Source: Legionellaceae bacterium
Lineage (GTDB): Bacteria > Pseudomonadota > Gammaproteobacteria > Legionellales > Legionellaceae
Length of the DNA: 5,970 bases
Assembly (NCBI GenBank): GCA_947470005.1
Contig: CANISA010000105.1
Coordinates: 1-5,970 of the forward strand
Reading direction: 5' to 3'
The notes below the pieces were generated by a model. The model searched no databases. It worked only from the letters and a program-made list of their open reading frames with translations, and had not been told where the DNA came from. Within the stretch, counting starts at the first letter, position 1. The number at the start of each line of letters is the position of its first letter. Of this stretch, positions 1 to 5,734 are shown in pieces. The translations under genes were made by a program, and so were the position numbers.

Positions 1-130
1 CCCACATAGGGATGCGGTCGCAGGTATTGAATGGCCCATGGCCGCCTAATGAGAAGAGCGTGCGTTGCCGGTTACGCCCGTTAACGATGTGACACTTTCA
101 CTGAGTTACGACAAAAAGCCTCAGAAAAAA
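1..130. other. Left-edge region without an assignable gene
   Basis: Three short open stretches touch the left edge and none can be identified. On the plus strand one frame is open from base 2 to a TAA at 47-49 (15 codons, ending GIEWPMAA), and another from base 3 to a TGA at 90-92. On the minus strand an ATG at 37-39 is preceded by an AGGCGG-like sequence and reads leftward out of the window (MGHSIPATASLCG). Any of these could be the edge of a real neighbouring gene; the first is the most protein-like to my eye, but this is weak. Bases 93-130 hold no gene. I see no tRNA and no convincing terminator; a CTGAG/CTCAG pair at 101-105 and 120-124 is too short to count. Confidence 0.3.
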
Positions 131-158
131 TGGAAATATTCTACTAATAGTCTATGAT
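131..158 (+). promoter_or_regulatory. Possible sigma-70 promoter of the orf1-orf2 operon
   Basis: TGGAAA (131-136, four of six matches to TTGACA) and TATGAT (153-158, five of six matches to TATAAT) are separated by 16 bases in an A/T-rich stretch. Transcription would begin near 165 and give a leader of about 37 bases before the preferred orf1 start at 202. If this is correct, the ATG at 154, which lies inside the -10 element, cannot be the start codon. A/T-rich DNA produces such matches by chance, so this is tentative. Confidence 0.3.
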
Positions 159-186
159 TATAAAAAGAAGACTGTTTTCATTAAAA

Positions 187-192
187 AAAGGA
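187..192 (+). promoter_or_regulatory. Ribosome binding site that decides the orf1 start
   Basis: AAAGGA lies nine bases before the ATG at 202. Neither the in-frame ATG at 154 nor the one at 250 has a purine-rich site at a useful distance, so this site favours 202. An in-frame GTG at 199-201 directly before the ATG could also be used, adding one residue. Confidence 0.65.
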
Positions 193-201
193 TGCTCAGT
201 G

Positions 202-1527
202 ATGAAACCATTTTTTATTTTATTAGAAACCAATCACAACATAGATAAGATGAGCTCAACTCTAACTGAAGAAACGGGCGTATTACAAAGACTTATTGAT
301 GCGCATAATATCCCTGAATATGACAAGAAGAGACGGGAGTTTGAAGAACAAGGATCTGAATTCAGAGTCACGCAAAGCGTCATTTATCAAACAAGTTATG
401 AAGGGGAAAAAATTGACGTCAAGGTTGCGCTGCAAATAAAAGGAAGCAGCATCACATGGTATTTTTGGGTAATAGATAACGAGGGCCGATATGGCATGGA
501 TCAGTATCCTCAAACATTCAGGGATCTACTGTATAACGCGGCAGCTAAATGTCATGAAGGGGTAACGAATGGGTGTGGTTTATATTATCGAGGCAGCAAT
601 GCGATTCATGTCAAAACAATGCATCACGTGGAAGATGAAGCAAATCATAATCACAATCACTATCGTGTGAAAGATAATAAACTCGTGCAACCAATCGATT
701 TAGAACAACATTTGACCGCATTCAAAGAACATGAGGTCTACTCTACGTTTTTTACACCAGGTGAAGCAGATAGAATCATTGAGAAATTCAACCTATTCCA
801 TGCCGGTTGGACAGCAAAAAAAGAAGATGGACGCTCTGAGGAAGAAACATATTATTCGAACCAATCACAACAATTAAATCGTGCCGATTTGCTCGAATTA
901 AAACTGTTTGGTGCACAACAAGAACCGTGTCGTATTGATGTAACCGAGTTAAGGGTGGATTATGATAAGGCGAGGGAAGCCATTACCAGGAGCCTGATTT
1001 CAGCCGAAGAGAGCGATCACATAAGGGTAATGGAGGAGCTAGCGAAAGTAAAGGAGCAGTATGATGCCATTTTGAAATACCGTGAGCGGGCCGGAAGCCG
1101 GGGGCTCATGGCTGAACTCGCCATGACTCGCCAAATTGAGGAGTCAACTAAACCCACTATTCTTACCGTAGTAAAAAAGGACGATAGTCTGGGTGAAGCC
1201 GCTGTTATTCCAGATTGGGCTACGAGCATCCTCCAACAAAGAGGTGAATCCATAGAAAAATCATATGAGGAAGCCCTGGAAAGAAGCAAGCCAGCCGATC
1301 GATGCATCGCTCTCAACACAAAAGATGTACTTCAACAGCTAAAAACAGTGCTGACTCAACGAGAAAACAGAGACGCTGGTGCGGCGCCAACTGATGCCGT
1401 GGTTGTGGCCGAACAAACAGTGGCTGCACAAACACTATATCCATCCGTTACACTCAAAGAGAAAGTTCAAACCGTACTCGATGATTCGGAGAAAGAAAAC
1501 ACCCCTGACTATAAAAAACCCAACTGA
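202..1527 (+). CDS. Uncharacterised protein, first gene of a two-gene operon (orf1)
   Basis: I do not recognise the family. With the start at 202 the protein has 441 residues; an upstream in-frame ATG at 154 would add 16 but lacks a ribosome binding site. No signal peptide or convincing membrane helix is seen, so a cytoplasmic or non-Sec-exported protein is likely. Residues ~55-100 alternate like beta strands and are aromatic-rich (TWYFWVIDNEG, 85-95). A His/Asn-rich patch lies at 141-153. Residues ~245-315 and 345-390 look helical, with a charged heptad-like stretch near 275-296. The tail is low in hydrophobics and ends in a charged segment (DDSEKE, 427-432). There are four cysteines (117, 125, 243, 368) and no catalytic signature I can name. 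The 5' end is very A/T-rich, while the 3' end approaches the composition of the neighbouring genes, which hints at acquisition or a composite gene. orf2 follows after 12 bases and should be co-transcribed. That it is a real gene is likely; its function is unknown. Confidence 0.85.
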   Translation: MKPFFILLETNHNIDKMSSTLTEETGVLQRLIDAHNIPEYDKKRREFEEQGSEFRVTQSVIYQTSYEGEKIDVKVALQIKGSSITWYFWVIDNEGRYGMDQYPQTFRDLLYNAAAKCHEGVTNGCGLYYRGSNAIHVKTMHHVEDEANHNHNHYRVKDNKLVQPIDLEQHLTAFKEHEVYSTFFTPGEADRIIEKFNLFHAGWTAKKEDGRSEEETYYSNQSQQLNRADLLELKLFGAQQEPCRIDVTELRVDYDKAREAITRSLISAEESDHIRVMEELAKVKEQYDAILKYRERAGSRGLMAELAMTRQIEESTKPTILTVVKKDDSLGEAAVIPDWATSILQQRGESIEKSYEEALERSKPADRCIALNTKDVLQQLKTVLTQRENRDAGAAPTDAVVVAEQTVAAQTLYPSVTLKEKVQTVLDDSEKENTPDYKKPN

Positions 1528-1539
1528 GAGGATAAGACG

Positions 1540-2289
1540 ATGCCAACGTTAATGGATACACTGTCTCAAGATAACAAAGTTATTGCACTGCGCTTAATCG
1601 ACCATTTGAACACGATAAAACCCGAGGTAATGCGTTATAACGAGCAGTTAAATGAATTTAAACGCCAACTGTCCTCCGTAGATAGAACCGCTCTGTTTTT
1701 TGATCTGGTGAACGACATTATCATCACCGAAGGAGACCTTCATGCGCTCTTATTTCCAGGCATGGATGACGTGGACGGTGACATCATCAACGCCATCAGT
1801 GAGCAATTGATGCAGGATGGAGACTGGGCCATGCTCATGGATGTTCTGCATTTTGATAATCTCGTTTCAGCGCGCATCATTGAGACTAAAGAACGGCTGA
1901 GTGCGACGGAGTTAGCCAACACCCTACCGAGTGATAAAAAAGTAATTTTTGAAGCATTCATTGCACGTGTTAAAGCGTTGCAACCTGTTGCGAACATTTT
2001 TGACGCACAACAAGAACACGCACGAGAACAACTCAAGAACGTTACTTCACTTGAAGAAGTTGATGATCTGGATGAACAGTTGAGCAAACAAGGTGCCGCC
2101 ATCGCGTCCGTTTATGCTTCAATGATTTCTTATCCTGAAGATGAAGAAACAGCCGGCGTCGTCATCGAATACTTGGAAACGAACCCTCACAGACGAGCCA
2201 TCATGCAATCGTTTGATTTTTACGCGGCGTTGGAAGATGACATCCTCGGCGCGCGCGCAGAAATGAGCGGTTTTTCCATGGGGATCTAA
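1540..2289 (+). CDS. Uncharacterised acidic helical protein with an internal duplication (orf2)
   Basis: I do not recognise the family. The 249-residue product is acidic, contains no cysteine, and is predicted by eye to be almost all helix, with no signal peptide or membrane segment. The start ATG at 1540 has AGAGGA (1527-1532) seven bases upstream; this site begins on the last base of the orf1 stop codon, so translation of the two genes is probably coupled. A second in-frame ATG (residue 5) lacks such a site. Residues 4-49 resemble residues 125-170 at a constant offset of 121, and weaker matches continue (88-105 against 210-227), so the protein appears to be two diverged copies of a unit of about 120 residues. 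The C-terminal half is rich in acidic residues (EEVDDLDE 172-179, PEDEE 199-203). A binding partner, chaperone or antidote of the orf1 product is conceivable from size, acidity and operon position, but nothing in the sequence proves it. Confidence 0.87.
   Translation: MPTLMDTLSQDNKVIALRLIDHLNTIKPEVMRYNEQLNEFKRQLSSVDRTALFFDLVNDIIITEGDLHALLFPGMDDVDGDIINAISEQLMQDGDWAMLMDVLHFDNLVSARIIETKERLSATELANTLPSDKKVIFEAFIARVKALQPVANIFDAQQEHAREQLKNVTSLEEVDDLDEQLSKQGAAIASVYASMISYPEDEETAGVVIEYLETNPHRRAIMQSFDFYAALEDDILGARAEMSGFSMGI
1549..2235 (+). repeat. Diverged tandem duplication inside orf2
   Basis: Unit 1 (about residues 4-110, bases 1549-1869) and unit 2 (about residues 125-232, bases 1912-2235) align with an offset of 121-122. 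The best segment pairs LMDTLSQDNKVI with LANTLPSDKKVI, seven of twelve identical. Over residues 11-49 against 132-170 I count ten identities in 39, plus conservative pairs such as Y/F, N/D and K/R. Identities E88/E210, L90/L212, M100/M222 and F105/F227 continue the register. Traces persist in the DNA (GATAACAAAGTTATT against GATAAAAAAGTAATT). The alignment was made by eye. Confidence 0.6.
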
Positions 2290-2304
2290 TAACAAGACCA
2301 CGCC

Positions 2305-4308
2305 CTAACCTGAACGCGTCAATGCCCGCCGAAGCAAGCGCGCCGGTGATAACGATTGGATCATCGCGCGCGACATCCCGAACGGCTCTTGATTAATGCT
2401 TGCCGCTAAGAAGTCGGCACACAGCGGAATGCTGTTCAGGCCGCGTGAACCAAACCCTGCACACACATACAACCCAGGTTGATACCGTCCTGGCAAAGGA
2501 ATAAATTGCATCGCATGCGCTTTAAGTTCACTAAATTGCTGGTTAAAGGCGAGCGGGTCGGCCACCGGCCCGACAAAGGGAAGATAATCTGGCGTCACCG
2601 CACGCACGCCGGCCCAATGCCCAGTGACCCTCGGCTCCCAGACGGGCTCAACCGGAAACGTGGCGAGTTTATCGAGGTTCTCTTCATCATCAGCAACGTA
2701 GCACGCACGATCTAGGCGACCGGCTTGATAAGTAGCACCCACCCAATGACTGCCATCGCGCGCCGGAAGAATGTGCCCCTCAGCACACAACGGGATCTGA
2801 AGGGCTAATCCACGCAACCCACTGGCAACCGTGGTCATCTGGCCTCGAAACGCGTTAAACGGTAAATACTGCGTTTCAGGGAACGAGGCGGCTTGGTGCC
2901 CCGTGGCAATGATTAATACCGGTGCATGATGGCCTCCAACATGCCAATGCCCGTCTTCATGATGAAGGCCTAAGATCGCCTGATTCAGCACGCAGTTAAT
3001 TCCAGGTGTTCGAGCCAATGTTTGGCAGAGGTCCTGCGAATCGATCCACCCCGCCTGAGGAATAAACAGCCCCCCCGTCTGTACCGTAATCCCAGCTAAA
3101 TGCGACGCTTCATCCGAATCAACCAAACGCCCTAGCGCTGGGTAATGCATCAGCCATGGCGCTAATCGAGCAAAGCTTGATCGCAATTTTTCATTAAACG
3201 CCAGCTGTAACACCCCGGTTAGACGCCCTTTTACACGCTGTTCTTCGATCAACGGGACATAAGCGCGAACAGCATGCAAAAAAGCACTCAGCATGAACGA
3301 CGAGAGAGTCGAACCATAAGCAGATAGGTTCGGATACAATACGGCTTGATGATTCCCTGATGCGCCCAACCCCACATCACTCGCGGTATCCACCAGCGTC
3401 ACCTGCCACCCACGTCGTGCCAGGGCCGAGGCACTCGAGCATCCGGCAAGGCCCGCACCCAACACAATGGCTTGTTTTTCTTGTCGGTGTGCGGTGTGAG
3501 CCACGTGCCATGGCGTCTGCCTCGACAAGCGAACCACAGGCGTCGCATCAAAAATACCCACCGTCATGTCGCGCTTCCGACCAAATCCTGGTTGTTTTGA
3601 CACCAAAAAACCAGCGGCCTTTAGGCCTTGTTTTACCGAACCCGCAGCAGAGAATGTGGCTAACGTCGTCCCTGGATGAGACAGCAAACCCAGGGTCAAA
3701 AATAAGGCATCATTCCACATCTGTGGATTTTTTGAAGGCGAAAACCCATCAAGAAACCACGCATCCACCTGCCACGTACGCAACTGGGGCTCAACCGTCC
3801 CGTCTCCGCAAACCAAGAGTGATTCAAACGATGCCAACGCATCCCCTAACATCAAGGTCAACTGAACACGGCCCTCCTCTAAAACACACGCATGAAAACC
3901 TGGCGTCAATACCGTCGGATAAACCGCGAGCAACGCACCCGCTTGCTTGCTTAATTCAGGCCATAACGCCAAGCTTCGAGCCAAATCATCACGGGACAGC
4001 GGGTATTTTTCTGTAGAGAAGACATGCAAACGCGCAGAGGGATGCGCTGTCTGCTGGAAATGCTTCCAGGCAAGTAAGACATTCAGTCCCGTTCCAAACC
4101 CAAGCTCTGCAATCACAAACGAGCGATCCTCATCTGACGGCAGAGCGCTCCATCGAGAGGTCAGTTGATTGCCCTCAATAAACACATGATTTGCTTCAGA
4201 AAGACCGTCTTCGTGTGAAAAATAAATGTCTTCAAACAACGGTGAATACGGCCGCCCGTCCCGCCAATCGAGTTCAGCGAGAGCCAGTGGTTCAAAACGC
4301 GTGCTCAT
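2305..4308 (-). CDS. mnmC: Bifunctional tRNA 5-methylaminomethyl-2-thiouridine biosynthesis protein MnmC
   Basis: MnmC performs the last two steps of mnm5(s2)U formation at wobble position 34 of tRNAs such as those for Lys and Glu: the FAD domain removes the carboxymethyl group from cmnm5U to give nm5U, and the methyltransferase domain then methylates it with S-adenosylmethionine. It is cytosolic. Both domains are present. The N-terminal methyltransferase (about 1-255) has ELGFGTGLN (68-76) and WFLDGFSPSKNPQMW (184-198). The C-terminal oxidoreductase (about 278-640) has the dinucleotide-binding GAGLAG (284-289), ASGNHQAVLYP (316-326), FRGQ (487-490), GVRAVTPDYLPFVGP (567-581) and CAGFGSRGLNSIPL (616-629). 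I chose the ATG at 4308 (667 residues, against 668 in E. coli), which overlaps the hemL stop as ATGA. A longer reading would have to start at a TTG at 4323. No strong Shine-Dalgarno sequence precedes 4308, so translation probably depends on ribosomes finishing hemL. No domain is broken or missing. Confidence 0.96.
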   Translation of the reverse strand: MSTRFEPLALAELDWRDGRPYSPLFEDIYFSHEDGLSEANHVFIEGNQLTSRWSALPSDEDRSFVIAELGFGTGLNVLLAWKHFQQTAHPSARLHVFSTEKYPLSRDDLARSLALWPELSKQAGALLAVYPTVLTPGFHACVLEEGRVQLTLMLGDALASFESLLVCGDGTVEPQLRTWQVDAWFLDGFSPSKNPQMWNDALFLTLGLLSHPGTTLATFSAAGSVKQGLKAAGFLVSKQPGFGRKRDMTVGIFDATPVVRLSRQTPWHVAHTAHRQEKQAIVLGAGLAGCSSASALARRGWQVTLVDTASDVGLGASGNHQAVLYPNLSAYGSTLSSFMLSAFLHAVRAYVPLIEEQRVKGRLTGVLQLAFNEKLRSSFARLAPWLMHYPALGRLVDSDEASHLAGITVQTGGLFIPQAGWIDSQDLCQTLARTPGINCVLNQAILGLHHEDGHWHVGGHHAPVLIIATGHQAASFPETQYLPFNAFRGQMTTVASGLRGLALQIPLCAEGHILPARDGSHWVGATYQAGRLDRACYVADDEENLDKLATFPVEPVWEPRVTGHWAGVRAVTPDYLPFVGPVADPLAFNQQFSELKAHAMQFIPLPGRYQPGLYVCAGFGSRGLNSIPLCADFLAASINQEPFGMSRAMIQSLSPARLLRRALTRSG
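2338..2371 (+). other. Strong hairpin near the convergent gene ends
   Basis: GCGCGCCGGTGAT (2338-2350) can pair with ATCATCGCGCGC (2360-2371): twelve pairs including one G-U on the plus-strand RNA, one bulged C (2344) and a nine-base loop. It lies about 50 bases past the orf2 stop, inside the last codons of mnmC. No T-run follows on either strand, so it is not a standard intrinsic terminator. It could stabilise the 3' end of the orf1-orf2 transcript or be a by-product of GC-rich coding sequence. Confidence 0.3.
4305..4308 (-). promoter_or_regulatory. ATGA overlap coupling hemL to mnmC
   Basis: On the minus strand the mnmC ATG (4308-4306) shares two bases with the hemL TGA (4307-4305). This arrangement usually means termination-reinitiation. 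The absence of a clear ribosome binding site just upstream (the preceding bases are C/G/T-rich, ending in GCGCGCG) fits dependence of mnmC on hemL translation. Confidence 0.75.
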
Positions 4309-5597
4309 CGCGCGCGAAGACAAGCCTGCAGCACCACGTCCGCGGCCTGTTGCGTTTTGTCTATCTCAGCCTGAGTGTGCGCCGCTGAGATAAACCCTGC
4401 TTCAAAACGCGAAGGCGCGAAATAGATCCCTTCGTTCAACATGCCATGATAAAACTGTTTAAATAAGCGCTCATCAGACTGAGCAACATCGGTGTAATTT
4501 TTCAACGACGTGAGGTCTGTAAAGAAAAAACCAAACATTCCGCCAATGGCTGAGCCGAAGAAAGGAATCGTCAATGCAGCAGCAACCTCGGTTAACGCCG
4601 CAACCAGAGCCGCTCCGCGTTGACTGAGCGTCTCATAAAATCCAGGCGCTTGAACCGCCGATAACGTAGCCAGGCCCGCAGCCATCGCCAAAGGGTTCCC
4701 CGACAGCGTTCCCGCTTGATATACACCGCCTTCCGGTGCCAAGCAATCCATGATTGGCGCGCGCCCACCCACCGCGCCCACGGGCATCCCTCCCCCTATA
4801 ATTTTACCCAGCGTGGTGAGATCAGGCTTGACCCCATAGATAGCTTGCGCGCCCCCGAGCGCCACCCGAAACCCAGTCATCACTTCATCAAAAATCAAAA
4901 CGGCATGATGCTCATCACATAACGCGCGCAGGCCTTGAAGAAATTCAAGTGTAGGAAGCACAAGCCCCATGTTGCCGGCAATGGGCTCCACAATCACGGC
5001 TGCGATATCATCTGCGTGTTGCTTAAACAATTCTTCCGTTTGCTCTAAGTCATTGAACGGCGCGACCAACGTGTGTTCGGCAACGCTTGGTAAAATGCCC
5101 AAGCACGATGGTATTCCGAGCGTCAGAACGCCTGAGCCAGCCTTCACCAATAACCCGTCACTGTGGCCATGGTAGCAACCATCAAATTTAATTATTTTTG
5201 ATTTTCGAGTAAACCCTCGCGCCAAACGAATAGCCGTCATGGTCGCTTCCGTTCCAGAGCTCACCATTCGAATTTTTTCGATGGATGGCATGCAGGCAAT
5301 GATTGTTTCAGCCAATTGGATTTCTAACAGTGTGGGCGCACCGAAGCTCATTCCATGGTGCATCGCTGCGGTCACCGCCTCGATCACACGCGCATCCCCG
5401 TGCCCAAGAATAAGTGGTCCCCACGATCCAATGTAATCGACGTAGCGTTTTCCCTCCACATCAACCAAATAAGCGCCTTCTCCCCGCTCAATAAAAACAG
5501 GCGCGCCACCAACGCCCTTGAAGGCACGAACAGGGGAATTAACCCCACCAGGGATAACAGCTTTTGCGCGTTCAAATAATTCGTGGGAAGAATGCAT
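4305..5597 (-). CDS. hemL: Glutamate-1-semialdehyde 2,1-aminomutase
   Basis: HemL is a cytosolic PLP enzyme that converts glutamate-1-semialdehyde, made by HemA from glutamyl-tRNA, into 5-aminolevulinate for haem and other tetrapyrroles. The protein is complete and close to E. coli HemL throughout: IPGGVNSPVRAF (15-26), the PLP phosphate loop SSGTEATM (113-120), GCYHGHSDGLLVKAGSG (140-156), IVEPIAGNM (202-210), FDEVMTGFR with the pyridine-binding Asp237 (236-244), LGKIIGGGMPVGA with the Schiff-base Lys265 (263-275), and YQAGTLSGNPLAMAAG (293-308). The start at 5597 gives 430 residues, puts the lysine at 265 as in E. coli, and has a TGGA site (5604-5607) whose GGA lies six bases upstream. The adjacent ATG at 5600 is possible, with only three bases of spacing. 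A longer frame beginning with a TTG at 5657 would overlap the likely promoter and is not preferred. mnmC follows with a 4-base overlap; flgM is divergent upstream. Confidence 0.98.
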   Translation of the reverse strand: MHSSHELFERAKAVIPGGVNSPVRAFKGVGGAPVFIERGEGAYLVDVEGKRYVDYIGSWGPLILGHGDARVIEAVTAAMHHGMSFGAPTLLEIQLAETIIACMPSIEKIRMVSSGTEATMTAIRLARGFTRKSKIIKFDGCYHGHSDGLLVKAGSGVLTLGIPSCLGILPSVAEHTLVAPFNDLEQTEELFKQHADDIAAVIVEPIAGNMGLVLPTLEFLQGLRALCDEHHAVLIFDEVMTGFRVALGGAQAIYGVKPDLTTLGKIIGGGMPVGAVGGRAPIMDCLAPEGGVYQAGTLSGNPLAMAAGLATLSAVQAPGFYETLSQRGAALVAALTEVAAALTIPFFGSAIGGMFGFFFTDLTSLKNYTDVAQSDERLFKQFYHGMLNEGIYFAPSRFEAGFISAAHTQAEIDKTQQAADVVLQACLRAR

Positions 5598-5628
5598 CAT
5601 GATTCCATCTAAAACACAATAAGTCGGG

Positions 5629-5657
5629 AGTTTATCGCGACTTACTGCCTCAGGCAA
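5629..5657 (-). promoter_or_regulatory. Likely sigma-70 promoter of hemL-mnmC
   Basis: Read on the minus strand, TTGCCT (5657-5652) and TAAACT (5634-5629) are separated by exactly 17 bases. Each matches its consensus at four of six positions. Transcription would start near 5622, leaving a leader of about 25 bases that includes the hemL ribosome binding site. Position and spacing are good, but the match is moderate. Confidence 0.45.
5646..5656. repeat. Perfect 11-bp palindrome over the hemL -35 element
   Basis: TGCCTCAGGCA is a perfect inverted repeat with a single central base. It overlaps most of the proposed hemL -35 element and lies 20 bases upstream of the sigma-28 -35 element of flgM. 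One central base is too little for a hairpin loop, so if it matters it would be as a protein-binding dyad. No known operator is recognised in it. Confidence 0.3.
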
Positions 5658-5675
5658 AAAATAATCGAAAAAAGC

Positions 5676-5702
5676 TCAAGTTTTTTCAACCATGGCCGAT
5701 AA
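5676..5702 (+). promoter_or_regulatory. Sigma-28 (FliA) flagellar promoter driving flgM
   Basis: The enterobacterial sigma-28 consensus is TAAAGTTT, 11 bases, GCCGATAA. The window has TCAAGTTT (5676-5683), an 11-base spacer (5684-5694) and GCCGATAA (5695-5702): 15 of 16 consensus positions with exact spacing, in the right orientation. Transcription should start around 5709-5710, about 25 bases before the flgM ATG. This is the class 3 flagellar promoter type, and it supports the FlgM call independently of the protein sequence. Confidence 0.92.
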
Positions 5703-5734
5703 AGGACGCAACTACACCCTATAAAGGACTTTCC

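Noticed and set aside
101..124. CTGAG...CTCAG as a terminator of an upstream gene
   Set aside because: Five-base arms with a 14-base loop and no following T-run.
154..201. ATG at 154 as the orf1 start
   Set aside because: No ribosome binding site precedes it and it falls inside a likely -10 element, whereas the ATG at 202 has AAAGGA nine bases upstream.
1017..1319. 100-codon minus-strand frame inside orf1
   Set aside because: Ser/Arg-rich shadow of the helical coding part of orf1, with no supporting start signal.
3360..4016. 218-codon open frame on the plus strand
   Set aside because: It lies wholly antisense to conserved mnmC coding sequence, is rich in Pro, His, Thr and Ser as expected of a shadow frame, and has no recognisable motif.
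4309..4323. Extended mnmC start at 4323
   Set aside because: The codon there is TTG. The ATG at 4308 forms an ATGA overlap with hemL and gives the expected length.
5598..5657. Extended hemL start at 5657
   Set aside because: The codon is TTG, it lies in the probable promoter, and the extra 20 residues have no counterpart in E. coli HemL.
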